Below, piece after piece: positions 46,649 through 58,746 of a stretch of 64,000 nucleotides of DNA; the first letter of the stretch is position 1, and every line of letters starts with the position of its first letter. A program made the position numbers and the translations under genes. Source of the DNA: Agapanthus africanus (Eukaryota; Streptophyta; Magnoliopsida; Asparagales; Amaryllidaceae). Location of the stretch: positions 614,697,348-614,761,347 of the forward strand of contig CM057342.1 of NCBI GenBank assembly GCA_030015575.1, read 5' to 3'. Below the pieces are notes generated by a model that saw only the letters and a list, made by a program, of their open reading frames with translations, did no database searches and was not told where the DNA came from.

Positions 46649-49600
46649 TATCACGACCCGTAAGGTACGGAACGTGACTGGCACTTAAGTTTACGAAACG
46701 TCTCAAGACGTCCGTAAAATAAGTAAGCCAAAGCCCAGAAACCAAAACCAAATAAGCAAAAGAGTGAAGAAAACCCAATCAGTTGAAAGCGAGTTTATCA
46801 ATAAGTCATGTAAAACCCTTTTTAAAAAAAACAATACAAATTTTTCCGAAAATTTCGGCAGAGTCTCCTTTGTAAATACTGGCCCCCAAAATGGGTACAA
46901 CAAGAATATATATGAATCCAATAAATAAGGCATCCCCAAGCGGGAGCTAGCTCTTCGCCACAAGGCGGTCACAAATCCCACTCAATATAAAGTAACAACA
47001 TGCGAAATAATCATAAGGAAGCATGAGAAAAACTGCATGTCGACTCAAGTGAGCTCGACCCCAAAATACAGCATAAAAAGTCCACAAATCTCACAGTCTC
47101 ATCTCTAGGTCAATATACAACAATACTGGTAGATACAGTAGATGGAGTACTCTAGATACAAAGACTATACAAGGTGGTACAAAAATATTGATATAACCCA
47201 CCTAAGAGCAAAACCTCGAGTCCAGACAAAGGAGGCAAAAGAAACAAGTGCGCCCGCCGCTACTGTACTGACGGAGCGGACCTGCAAAAGGCTGTGGCAC
47301 AACGGGGGTCAGTTGCCAACTCGTGAGTAATAAATAACATCTACACAGGCTATCGAAAGCATGCACACAAGTATCATAGCATCCAAAATACAAGTAAGGC
47401 AGGACATAATGGCAGGTAGGTATGCAATATGAATATACTAGCAGGTATGAATGCAATGCGAATCAACTCGTGATCTGAATATGTAAGTATAAGAAATCAT
47501 GTTTTTTCCCTTTAAGAATCTCTTTTGAAATACCAGCACAATACCAATAGAATCAACAAGAACCTGTGTCCAGCAACGACACCTCAAAACTATCACCAAT
47601 CTCATATATTCATGTCATCGTATCTCTGGCCTCAGCCATCCGGCTGACCCAGCTCAATATCAAAATCTCATCATCTCGTGGCCACGGTCGGGATCCTCTG
47701 GATATCCGCCGTGCCAAACAGTCACCGGTAGGTAATCCGTCCCCTGCCAGGCTCAACGTCAACACCACATTCATCTTGCCCCGGGGTACCATACCGGGCC
47801 CACCATGTACCCGTGACGGTTCCTCCACTCCTCGACACGGATCTCGAAAACCACAGCAAACTCATGGTGGACGACACTTACATCACTAGAAAACCGCAAT
47901 TTACATATTTTAAAAATATAATAAGTTTAGAAATTTTGCGGCTTTCCCCCGAAATCCAGAAATATCATAAAATCTCAAGAAATCCTCATAAGTGCATATG
48001 TCAATGATAATGAATGCATATGGTATCAATAATCGAGTTGCGATGTGTGATTAATAGATTAGGCATGAACAAATAATATGATGAAGCACATGCACATGAA
48101 TAGCAATCCTACGATTTCATTTTAAGGAATTAAAGCAATAGCGCGAGTTTAAGTATCAATTATAGTAAAAGGTTTCAATTTAAAGGTTATCTAGTATGGT
48201 GGCATGGCAATTACCAGGGTGTGTGTGTAAGCATGAATAGTGCTCGTGCTGCATATAAAAACCCTGGCAATGGTGCAGGTGTCCTATAAAATGGTTTCGT
48301 ATATGTATGTCAATATAGGGCATGAATGTAGCAAATAATCATACAAGTATTACACCCCTAATTACTAACATTACTAAGAATCTTTTTAAGGTACTAAAAC
48401 TATCGGGCGACTTGCGCCATCCAACGATAGTCCCCCGTAGATGTTACATCTACTCACCGGAATCCCTAGCTAGTCACGTCCAATCACCGCTTTCCCCTTT
48501 CGTGCCGTGTCTGACGTCTCCGCGACTGAACCTGGAATTTACATCAATACAAACATAAGGTTACATATCAAGAACGACGCAATTCCTTAATGAAAATACC
48601 ATAGTTCACAAGCTAGGTACAACGTGCATAAAGTGCGCGGAACACACGCGAAAATCGCAAAAATCTACTAAAATGTCGATTTGGTCGCCCGGAAAAACTA
48701 AAACCCGATTACTCAAAAATCCGCACTCACACATCCTAAATGTCATAGGATATGCCAACAATATAATCTAGATATCGCAATTAATTCGCCACAATAATAT
48801 AATAAAAACCTAGTAAGCTAGAAGCTTGCAAATTTTGGTGCAAACATCGACAATTAGCGACAAAGTTAACACAATCCAACACAACAATCCAAACTAGCCC
48901 ACTAGCTAGCCATTACACTAATTTTAAACCATTAACTATGCATCAAACCATAATTCCAACACAAACCCTTCTCTTGATTTTTGGTAAATAGCAACAACAA
49001 TGAAAATTTCACACAAGTTAACTTAGATTAGCATAACATCAAGCCACTTAAGCAAAGTAACCATATAGATTGGTTAAGTAAACAACTAGATTAATTAAAA
49101 AGATTTAATTAACTAAAACATAGTTTCAAGAAACCCTAGTTAACTCAACCATTAACTTTTAAAAAAACTAGATTAGGATTAACACTAAAATTATCATTAA
49201 ACAACTAGATTAAAGAATTCTAACCATATCAACTTAAAAGAGTAGAAATTATACCTCAAATTTTATAGATCTAGCAAGAAGAATTTGCCTCAATGATGGC
49301 CTCATTGCACCATGATTCCAAGCAAGAGAGGTGAATGGAAAAGGGATGAAGAATGGGGTTATTTTGTGAGGTTTAAATTTGGAAATTTTGGAGCAACTTG
49401 ATGAATTTTTGAACAAGATGAAAAGAAAAATGATGAAGAGGGGAGGGGCTACAGATTTCGGCCAGAGGAGGGAGGAGGGGAAAGGTGTGGGGTGTGGGAA
49501 AGTCAAGGTCAAACCATACCCAAAGTCAAATACACCATACCTCCAAAATACTATATTTTAAAACCTACACATTCAACTCAAATCATCCCTAACAAAAGAA

Positions 49601-50118
49601 TTTTAAAACAAAAGAGAGAGGGGGAATTTTCTGCAGTTTGGGACAGCCAAGGAGATGTGAGGATGTGTGTGTGAGAGTGCACAAAATTTTTTTTGCAAAA
49701 AGACCCCCTACAAGTCCAAAATTGCAAGTTTAAGCTTAAATTCAATAATTTTCGTTTTCCATAATAAAAATTAGTTAAAACTTAAAATAAATTACTAAAA
49801 ATTTATGTTACAACTAGATTTTAATTAACATGATTTTAAAGATTAAATTTAGCCCATTTAAATTTGTATTTATCGCTAATTTAATGTATTTTCTTACCGG
49901 CTTAAAATAATATTAAAAAATTGAAAAATTAGGAAAAAATTTTAAACGACCAGAATTTCATAAGTAACCCATTTGCTATTAAAAACTAGCAATTACCTAT
50001 CCAAATTAGGTATAATTAGTCCTAAACTGCAAAATAACAAAAAAGACGGTTTTCGGAAAAATACCGAATTTTCACCGATTTTCAGGAAAACACCAAAACG
50101 ACTTTTCAAGGCGTTACA
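46649..50118 (-). repeat. Array F right LTR
   Basis: 3470 bp; this is the outer 5' LTR on the minus strand. The atctc duplication follows at 50119-50123. No gene is present. Confidence 0.95.
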
Positions 50119-50123
50119 ATCTC

Positions 50124-50312
50124 CCAGGTCTTACGGATTTCCTTATCCGTGACGCTGGAGGTGGGACCTGGGACAGGGGGAGCTTTGGTGGTAAGGAGAT
50201 ACCCCAGCTTGTCGTAAGTGATTGTCATTTTGACATTCCTGAGCCAATCTTTGTAGTTTATCCCTGTCAGTATATTTTTATCTAGAAGTAACTTAAGTCC
50301 GGTCATGACCAT
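50124..50312 (-). pseudogene. gag: Element E gag, N-terminal part (fossil)
   Basis: Begins MVMTGLKLLLDKNILTG and continues NYKDWLRNVKMTITYDKLGYLL, the N-terminus of Angela gag, and matches the gag start of element G at 58747. It is cut by F after KEIRKTWE. Confidence 0.88.
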
Positions 50313-50324
50313 TGGTCGCTGCAA

Positions 50325-52330
50325 TTAGGAGAGAGAGAGAAGAAACACTCAGCATGATGCTCTTGCAAGTTTAGAGTGGTTTTTAGTTTGTCTAAATAGG
50401 ATGGCTCCCACTGTTTCTTGAATCCCTCCTCAAATCAAAAAGGAGGAATTAGTCGGGATCAATCTCACCATACAATACTTGCTTAACCATTCAGCCAGGC
50501 CAGTGTCGGTACTTCGAGGGAGGTTTTCCAACTCTTTCGTGAAGTTCCTTAATTTAAGAACCTCTTTTCCCTGGGAGCGTAACCCCGCTAACACTTTTCT
50601 AGACATCTACTTGGTTTATAGCATTGATCGTTAAGTGAGAAATTTCCCGAGGAGTAGCATATACTCACAGTAGGATCGGGATCCAAATATCATCGCATGA
50701 CAAAACTGAAGAAATCCTACCAGAATCATCACACTCCAAATTGTTTGCAGCGCTAGCAAGTTTCGGGTTCTTTTGAAACCCCCGATGTGGATTTTTGCCC
50801 CATGCTCTTATGACCTTGACTTTGGCCAACAAATCATAAGTCACATGTCAAGTTCTACCCGTCATTCTCCAGGTTAATTTGAACCCACCCGTACCTACCC
50901 TTGACTTTGGCCAACAAAGCAGTACGACTGTCCCAAACCAACGCATCTATCTATGCTGCATATGAATACCCAATAGCTACTAAACACTGTGCCTTGACTT
51001 TGGCCAACAAACACAGCTTGAATACTATTGACTATCCATATGAAACGACTGAGGGCTACGAATGGTTTTGGCGAAATCGTGAACGTAGTGAACTTGATAT
51101 AATCGATGGAACGAGATAGCTTTTAAATGGAGTGGCTCAAGCTCCGCGTTTAAAAGTCGGTTTTTGAAAAGAACCGAGAGGTTTTGAAAGTGTTCCAACG
51201 ACTTTACTTTGGTTTATTTTCTTGCATTAATTTTAATGCGTCCCATCATTTAATCCTACCATTGCAGAAAACAACCAAAATATGACGTATGCTTATGCCA
51301 TCCGTATTCGCCACGGGGCCCCGTCATTACCTGTTAGGTTACTTAACTAACGACAGAGCGGGGGCTGGACTAGCGCGGATGCAAAACATAAGCAACGCCT
51401 AAATAGATTTCATATATAAATATATTGCAATGATAGCCATTCCAGATCACAGATGAACACATTGGATATACTATGAATCCGCATTCCTTACGGGCCTGTA
51501 ACGGAAAGCGGATTACACGGTCGCGGTGAATAGCCAATACCCCATCCTAGACCCCTACGGGTGCGGCAAACTACCCTCCAAGTACCCGAAGCGAAGCAAC
51601 CTCCCTCAACGACGTGAGTAGGCCACTCGGCACTTCGAGGTACCCGGTAGTTTGTGCACCCCCTCCATGGGTCTATCTTAGGAGCAAAAACAGTAAAAGA
51701 AATTATACAATGACTGCTACAACCTCATCCAGGTTGTGCGGCCATATAAATAATATTACATCAATTACAAATTACATGAATTGAAAGAAAAAGAAAACTC
51801 TCATCTCACAACCCCCCGGCTATTCACCCGCGACAATCCAATGAATTCATATACACATACCATCAACATTACAGATCACAGATATGTATAACCCCCATTA
51901 ATCTACGTATAACGATTAGCAGATGTTCAATACATATATCACATCACAGATATAAACCCGTTAGCTTAAGTCTTTAGATGTTCGATCAAAATACGGATTT
52001 TTAAGCCCCAAAACAAATTTTGCTTTCTGGACAATCTGGGCAGAAAAAACATATTGTAAAAATCCCAAAACACCCCACTGAACACACTGCAGGAAAAATC
52101 GCCCACGGCCGAGTCAACTCGGCCGCGAATCCGCGGCTCTTTGACCGAGTCGCTGGAGCATTTTTCTATAGTGTGTTTTAAAAAGCCTGAGCCGATTTTT
52201 AGTGTAAGATTTATTATTTTTGAACAGGAAAAAAAATCGGCAGAAACTACAATTTTCGGGCGTGTTTCGTGACTTTTTCTCCGATCGAACTTCTAGTTAC
52301 TTTGCTAACATGTTAGATAGTGTTTAACCT
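50325..52330 (-). other. Element E untranslated leader, 2.0 kb
   Basis: Long structured leader between primer site and gag, with no gene. It holds three copies of a 20-nt motif (plus strand CCTTGACTTTGGCCAACAAA at 50814-50833, 50899-50918 and 50992-51011), an 88-nt imperfect hairpin (51567-51654), and a GC-rich hairpin set (52081-52177). All three have counterparts in the leader of element G. A CCGTCATTACCTGTTAGGTT-type block near 51320-51360 is also conserved in G. Confidence 0.8.
52106..52136. repeat. GC-rich hairpins in E leader
   Basis: CGGCCGAGT-CA-ACTCGGCCG (52106-52125) is a 9-bp stem with a 2-nt loop, and CCGCG-AATC-CGCGG (52123-52136) overlaps it. They sit inside a wider stem formed by 52081-52099 and 52160-52177. 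Confidence 0.8.
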
Positions 52331-52343
52331 GGCTCTGATACCA
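52331..52343 (-). other. Element E primer binding site
   Basis: Minus strand tggtatcagagcc (tRNA-Met type), one base from the 5' LTR. Confidence 0.9.
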
Positions 52344-52344
52344 C

Positions 52345-54448
52345 TGTAAGTCCATGCTACTCGTCCCCGGTTCTTTGGGGTTGCGGAAATAATGAAAAAC
52401 GATTTTTTCTAGGGTGGTAACATGGACTCAAAATACGGATCTTTGTTAAACAACTAACTAACAACCTAAGTAGGAGTTTTACCTACTCGGTTAGGGGGTT
52501 ATACCTTAATTTGAACTCCTTCGTCTTCAACTCCTTGCGGTGGTCGGATCGGCCTCACCTTTTCGTCTCCTCGCACCGAAGATGGATCCACCCGAAAGCT
52601 TCTACCTTTTGGCTTCTACTTCAAACTAGAAGAAACTAGAACACTTGACTTGCTAGACCTTGTGTACCAGGATGAGTAGAGAAGTGATATGGGGTTTTTA
52701 TCTCTAAGGCAATGGTTCTCAACTCATGAGAGGGAGTTGCCTTGAGCTAGAGAGAGAGCAATAGGAAGAGGGAGAGCTTGAGCATGAGAGAGAAAGGAAA
52801 TGAAAGAATGAGCAAGTCTTTTGCCATCCAAGCTCTCATAATCCAAAATCATGATAACACATAATAATAATTGAGTATTATATGATGGTTATCATCATAT
52901 CAAATGGCAATATCATTTCATGCATTAAATGCAATGTGTGAACAAACAAACAAGCAAAAGTCTTTGCATGAAATGATAGCTATTGTAATGATGGTGGTCA
53001 ACAAGTCCAACCTAGTCCACCGGTCAACAAAGTCAACAAGTCAACAAAGTCAATCTCTCAACCCAACCTTGGCACAATAATACTTAATTAATATTATTAT
53101 TAATCATATTTCTTATTCTCATTAGGGTTTAGCAAACGTCAACAGTCAACAACCCTAATAAGAATCCTCTGCCTGTGTCTCTGTCAACCGTGCATACACA
53201 CCCGCATCCGCGTTCTGAGGAACACGAATGCAAAGGAGATAAAATCAATCCCAAAATGTATACTAGGATCTGGTTTAACCCAAAGCCCGCTAGTAATAAC
53301 TGCCCGGACACTAAACGTGCACAAGTGCACGGATGTGACCGAACCCTGTCGCAAAACCATGTGACCTCTACTCTTTTGCCTAAAGGTGAATATCTCTCTG
53401 TGTGGGACTCTAAAGACTCGATACTACTCTGGCAGTGGGTTTAACCACAGACCGCAAGCGGCACTAGCTGTGCGTAACGGCCCCCAGGTAGATGCTGATA
53501 AGAAGACGGACGAGGTGAAACCCATCTGAACTCCTACTGAGCCAGAATGTGACAGTCTCCGTACAGTCCGGTCTGTTCGTCTGAGAATATCGCATGGCGG
53601 GCCTAGGGGGCGGTAAACGTCAGTCCCCTAATAGCAGTACAAGTCATGTCGGAGTGTAGCCCAGAACACCCTGAGATAGCACTGGAAACCTACCAGTATA
53701 TCTCGCTTGCCCTGGCCAGGGACGACTGTGTGTAATGGCTCTTCTTGACACAGTGCGATATCAACTCCCAATACCGGGAGAGACAAATCCTGTCTAACCG
53801 TCACTGCCTCCAAGTGCTTCGGGACTGCACCCAACTACTACCTCTTTGCACGACTCCTTTGAGCCGTGGTAGGGTAGTAATCAAAGTACAGTGGGAACAC
53901 ACTCGAGGCGAAATGACAGTGTCAAGTCAGCGGACTAAGCTGTACTCATGTCACCTGGGAACTGACAACTGACGATAGGTATAGTACCAACCAATCAGTT
54001 CCCGACGAGTCCTGTCCAGTGTACTCGTAACCTAACGAGCACCCACATACTATCTCAAGTACGACGTACTGACGGCTGTGGGACAGACCGTCTCCCCTGC
54101 TGGGATGAGAAGCGCATACGCTAGTCTACTCCGGAGTATCGATGCCCTGTCTCGATAGTCCTACGACTAGGGACCTGTATAAGGATGTGCTTGTAGATTA
54201 CCCAGCCCCCACGAGTGTGACTTCCATCACAACGCTGGTAATCAGGCAAAGATCCTAAGGCCTCCACTAATGTGTATAGGTGATATACTAAAAGAAACCC
54301 ATGTACACATTAAAGTAGAAACAAACCAAGTAGCATACTACCATTTTGAGCAAGATTGTCAATACAACTATGAATATCCCAAGCTTCCATTAAGTAATAT
54401 ACAAACTAGTATGATACAGTAATGGCCTCTAGGGTATATACACTAACA
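52345..54448 (-). repeat. Element E 5' LTR
   Basis: 2104 bp, matching 23920-26024 at about 96 percent in the parts compared, flanked on the right by actag (54449-54453). No gene is present. Confidence 0.93.
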
Positions 54449-54453
54449 ACTAG

Positions 54454-54780
54454 ATCCGTCGAATTTCGCTCCACTCGATCTCCGTGAGTCGGGGATCGTC
54501 TTGGATCTCTTGCTCGAATGTAGATTGGCTTCGCGGATAAAGGATCGATGGTTGGTTTCTTGATTTGCTTCTCAAAATGATCTTGATTTGGCTTTGGATT
54601 TGGATTTGGGCTAGGGTTTTGATTTACCAGTTGTGTCACTCAACTTGGGAAATTTGGCCCAATGTTCAACCCTAATTAATGAACAACCTCAAAACCCTAG
54701 ATTTAGATCTCATTTTATAACCACATCATTTAATCTTCCTTCCAAAGCTAGGTTGTTAGAGAGAGTCTTCTAGAAGAAGT
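54454..54780 (-). repeat. Element D: Athila-like LTR, minus strand (right part)
   Basis: Resumes D's LTR after E. Minus strand TTATAAAA at 54713-54720 is a plausible TATA box, followed downstream by the transcribed part of the LTR. Element G interrupts it at 54781, about 60 bp upstream of that TATA box. No gene is present. Confidence 0.55.
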
Positions 54781-56675
54781 TGTTGGATATATATGCCCTA
54801 GAGGCCTTCATTGTATAGGATGCTAGGGATATGTATGTACATGACAATCTTGCTTGATATGATAGTACGCTATTTGGTTTGTCTTTATCTTAACATATGA
54901 TATATTTTACTTTGTATTTATATATACATGTTGATAAAGTCCATAGGGTGTTTTCCTGACTACTAGGGTTGTGATGGCAGTCATACTTGTGGGAGCTGGA
55001 TAGTCAATAGGCACATTCTTAGATGTCCCTGGTCGCAGGAGTATTGAGACTGGGCATCGATGCTCCAGAGTAGACTAGTGTATACATATCTAGACCTTGA
55101 TGAGGGGCGATGGATTGGTCCCGCAGTCATTGGTGATGTGCACCTAAGATTATATACAGATGCTCACTGGGTATGAGTACACCGGACAGGACTCGCCGAG
55201 AACTGACTGGATGGTATTATACCTAACGTCAGATAGCAGTTCTCAGGTGACATGTGTGCAGATAGTCCGTTGACTTAAGGTCGTCATTTGTCTCGTGTGA
55301 GTTCCCACTGTGCTTTGATTACTACCCTACCACGGCTCAAAGGAGTTATGCAAACAGGTTTTAGTTGGGCACAGTCCCGACGTGGAGGCAGTGTGCGACT
55401 GTTAGGGATTCGTTTCTCCCGGTATAGGGAGTTGATATCGCACGGTGATCGGTTGGTCATTACCATAAGTCCCTGGTCAGGGCTGATTGAGAATTACTAA
55501 TGGACTGATCAGTAGATTCTCGGATGGTCTTGTGCCATACCGGCACGACTTGTACGGTTATTAGGGGTCTGACGTTTACCACCTCCCTAGACCATACATG
55601 TGATACTCTTAGATGAATAGACCGGACTGCGCGGATATTGTCACGGACAGGCTTAGTAGGAGTTCGGATGGGTTTCCTCATCGGCCTTCTTATCGACATC
55701 TATCCGGGGACCGTTACGTACAGCTAGTGCCGCTTGCGGTCTATGGTTAAACCCACTGCCAGCGTAGTAGTCGAGTCTTTAGTGTCCCACACAGAGGGTT
55801 TCCCTATTCCAGGCGAAATGATATAGAGGTCGTATGGTTTTACGACAAAGGGTTCGGACGCATATGTGTTTAAACGCACGTACGACGTTCGGACAGTTTT
55901 TACTAACTAGCTTTGGTTTAAGCCAGATTCTAGTATCAGGTTATTGGATTTATACAGTCTAAATTTTTTCCGTGTTTTCACGGATAGGAGGGGCGTTCTC
56001 GTAATTTTGCGGGAAGCTTCTAGAAGCATGGTGACCTGAGGGTTTAGGTGGCATTTTCATTAAATGCATTTGTGACTCATTTGTGTGATTCATCCATATC
56101 ATTAATGCATCATTAATTGGTTAATGACTCATATAGTGAATCACACATATGGAATTAATGAAGCATGATGATTAATCACTTTTATTCATTTATTTGATAA
56201 AACATTATGCTTCATATATTCAAGTGAGAAACAATTTCATTATCATAATCATGTTCACCTTCTCTCTCCTCAAGCTCAATCTCTCTTCAAACCCTAATCC
56301 TACCACTCATGTGTTGAGATCAAGGATTAGAATAAACTAATTAATCCATAACCTCACTCTATATCACCTAGGTTCCTTTGATTAGCAACTAAAGAAACTT
56401 AGTTACCTGAAGATTAGAGGTGAAGCTTGGAATAGAGGCTCTCGGATGGATCATCTATCACGTAGAGGAGGCCAACGAGGACATAGAGAATGAAAAGGCG
56501 AAGGACAAGGTTCACTAGGTATAATCTCTTCTCATAGTAGTTAAGAACTTCTATGTAATTGTTAGTTATCGTTTAGTAAAGATTCTTCGGTTAGTCGATG
56601 TTTGCATATAGAACAAGATCGTTTTTCATATTTCCGCCTCCCCGCAACTCGTGGGGTGTTGTACATCGACTTACA
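54781..56675 (+). repeat. Element G 5' LTR
   Basis: 1895 bp, starting tgttggatat and ending cgacttaca. No gene is present. Confidence 0.93.
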
Positions 56676-56676
56676 G

Positions 56677-56687
56677 TGGTATCAGAG
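56677..56687 (+). other. Element G primer binding site
   Basis: tggtatcagag, tRNA-Met type, one base after the LTR. Confidence 0.85.
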
Positions 56688-58746
56688 ACTCGCTAAACAA
56701 TAATTAACTCATTAGCAACGTCGTAAGAATTTCGAACGCAAAACGAACCAGAAAAAATATCGAAATCACATAGTTTTTGTTTAATTTAAATCGAGGTCTA
56801 AAAATTTTTCAGGGGCCTCGAAAAATACAAGCAGGGAAACCTAAAGCTACTGGAGAAAATTGGGTGCATGAATCGGCCAAACAGCCTCCGAACCGCAGCC
56901 GATCCCACTGATCCGCCGCGGATCCGCTGCCGAGTTGAAGCCGATTCAGCCCAATTCTCCCCAGTAACTCTTCTGTGATGTTTTTGTCTTTTCTGGAATG
57001 TTTATTTTCTGCTCAAGTCTCAGGTTTACAGAGAAGTTTTGGAGTAGAATCTAATGTGTTTGATCGATCAAAATTATACGATGTTTGCTAATTTGATTAT
57101 ATCTGTGAACTGTATAATGTATTCGTAAACCTCCCCTAACTGCTAGTATGTCGGTTGGCAGGGGGTTGCACATTTCTGTAATGTTTTAACTGTTTGTGAT
57201 TATGAACTGTATTGAATTGTTGTGATGATTAGCCGGGGTTTTGGGATGGGTTATTATATTCATTTATTCGATGTAATTGTAATATGTTGTAATATTATTT
57301 TACGGGGCACATCCAGGTTGCGGTTGTAGCCACCGTTGTATTATTTCATTTTACTGTTTTTGCTCATAGGATAGATCCAAGGTGGGGTGCGCAAACTGCC
57401 GGGTACTTTGAAGTGCTTAGTGGCCTACTCACGTTGTTGAGGGAGACCTCTTCACTTCGTGTACTTGGCGGGTAGTTTGCCGTACCCGTAGGGGTCTAGG
57501 GTAGGGTAATGGCTATTCATCACAACTGTGTAATTTGTCTTTCGTTGCAGACTCAAAAGAAACGTGGATTGCTTGTATATCCAATAATGTTCATCTGTGA
57601 TCTGAAATGCCTATTATTGCGTCTGACGAATGTACAATATTTATATATGATAGCTATTTAGACGGCACTTATGTTTTACACCCGCGCTAGCCCAGCCCCC
57701 GCTCTGCCGTTAGTTAAGTAACCTAACGGGTGATGACGGGACCCCGTGGCGAATGCGGATGGCATAAGAGGACATTGTATTTTCGTTGTTTTCTGTAATG
57801 ATAGGTTAATGATGGGACGCATTATCATTAATGCAAAGAAAATAAAACCTAAACTAAATCGTTGGAACAATTTCAAAACCACTCGGTTTTCTTCAAAAAG
57901 CAAATTTTAAATGCGGAGCTTAAACCACTCCTTTTAAAAAGGGCTATCTTGGTTCCTTCGATTATATCAAGTTCACTACGTTAGCGGTTTTTTGCCAAAA
58001 ACCAGCCGTAACCCTCTGTCGTTTCAAATAAACAGCACATCATATTCATGCTATGTTTGTTGGCCTACGTCAAGGCATAGTGTATGGTAACAATGTGTTG
58101 CTTATTTGTTGCATAGATAGATACATTAGTTTAGGACAGACGTACAGCCTTGTTGGCCTACGTCAAGGGCGAGTACGATGGACCTAAATTAACCAGGACA
58201 ACGACGGGTAGAACTTGACTTGCGTCTTATGATTTGTTGGCCTATGTCAAGGTCATAAGAGCTTGGGGTAAAAATCACATCGGGAGTTTCAAACATAAAG
58301 GAAACTTGCAGATTTAGCATACCTTATGGAGTGTGGTGACTAGAGTGGCTTCCATCTAGGGCATCATGCAATGATAGCTGGATCCCGATCCCACTGATGA
58401 GTAGGATTACTCTCGGGAAATTTTCTCACTTAACAATCAATGTTATAAACCAAGTAGTCTAGAAAGGTGTTAGAGGGGCCACGCCTCCAGGGAAAAGAGG
58501 TTCTTTAATTAAGGAACTTCGCGAAAGCGTTGGAAAACCTCCCTCAAAGTACCAACACTGGCCTGGCTGAAAGGTTAAGCAAGTATTGTGACGTGTGATT
58601 AAATCCTGACCAATTCTTCTTTTAGGTATTGAAGAAGGATTTGAGGAAATAGTGGGAGCCATCCTCTTTAGATAAACTAATAAACCAATCTAAACTTGCA
58701 AGAGCATATGCTGAGTGTTTTCTTTTCTCTTTCTCTGGAAGCTACC
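56688..58746 (+). other. Element G untranslated leader, 2.06 kb
   Basis: No gene. It contains a long stem (56846-56877 with 56940-56968) enclosing GC-rich words (GCCGCGGATCCG, TGCCGAGTTG), an 88-nt imperfect hairpin (57392-57479), and three copies of TTTGTTGGCCTACGTCAAGG or near variants at 58056-58075, 58149-58168 and 58233-58252. Each has a counterpart at the matching place in element E. Confidence 0.8.

Larger units (their letters stand above)
29772..50118 (-). mobile_element. Element F: tandem Tekay-like gypsy array, LTR-int-LTR-int-LTR
   Basis: 20.3 kb on the minus strand: LTR 29772-33239, internal 33240-38205, LTR 38206-41672, internal 41673-46648, LTR 46649-50118. One atctc duplication surrounds the whole. 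Both internal parts have a primer site next to the LTR on their right and a polypurine tract next to the LTR on their left, so the middle LTR serves as 3' LTR of one unit and 5' LTR of the other. In a 480-base sample the outer LTRs differ at about 8 bases plus one length change (under 2 percent), making F the youngest insertion here. One unit looks close to whole; the other has about three breaks. Confidence 0.93.
23920..54448 (-). mobile_element. Element E: Angela-like Ty1/copia element, split by F
   Basis: Minus-strand copia element with LTRs 52345-54448 (5') and 23920-26024 (3'), each about 2.1 kb and flanked by actag. On the minus strand the LTR begins tgttagtgtatatgccctag, like the TATGCCCTAGAGGC start of BARE/Angela elements. 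Coding order is gag, protease, integrase, reverse transcriptase, RNase H, as in copia. Without F (29772-50118) it is about 10.2 kb. I counted about 10 differences in the first 240 plus-strand LTR bases (about 4 percent). The coding region is broken in several places. Confidence 0.93.

Noticed and set aside
50814-51011. CRISPR-like array
   Set aside because: Three short direct repeats with roughly 70-nt spacers could be mistaken for one, but this is plant DNA, the repeats lie in a copia leader, and element G has the same set.
52345-54448. A second independent copia insertion
   Set aside because: The actag duplication is shared with 23915-23919, and both orientation and primer site fit the 5' LTR of E, so it is the other end of the same element.
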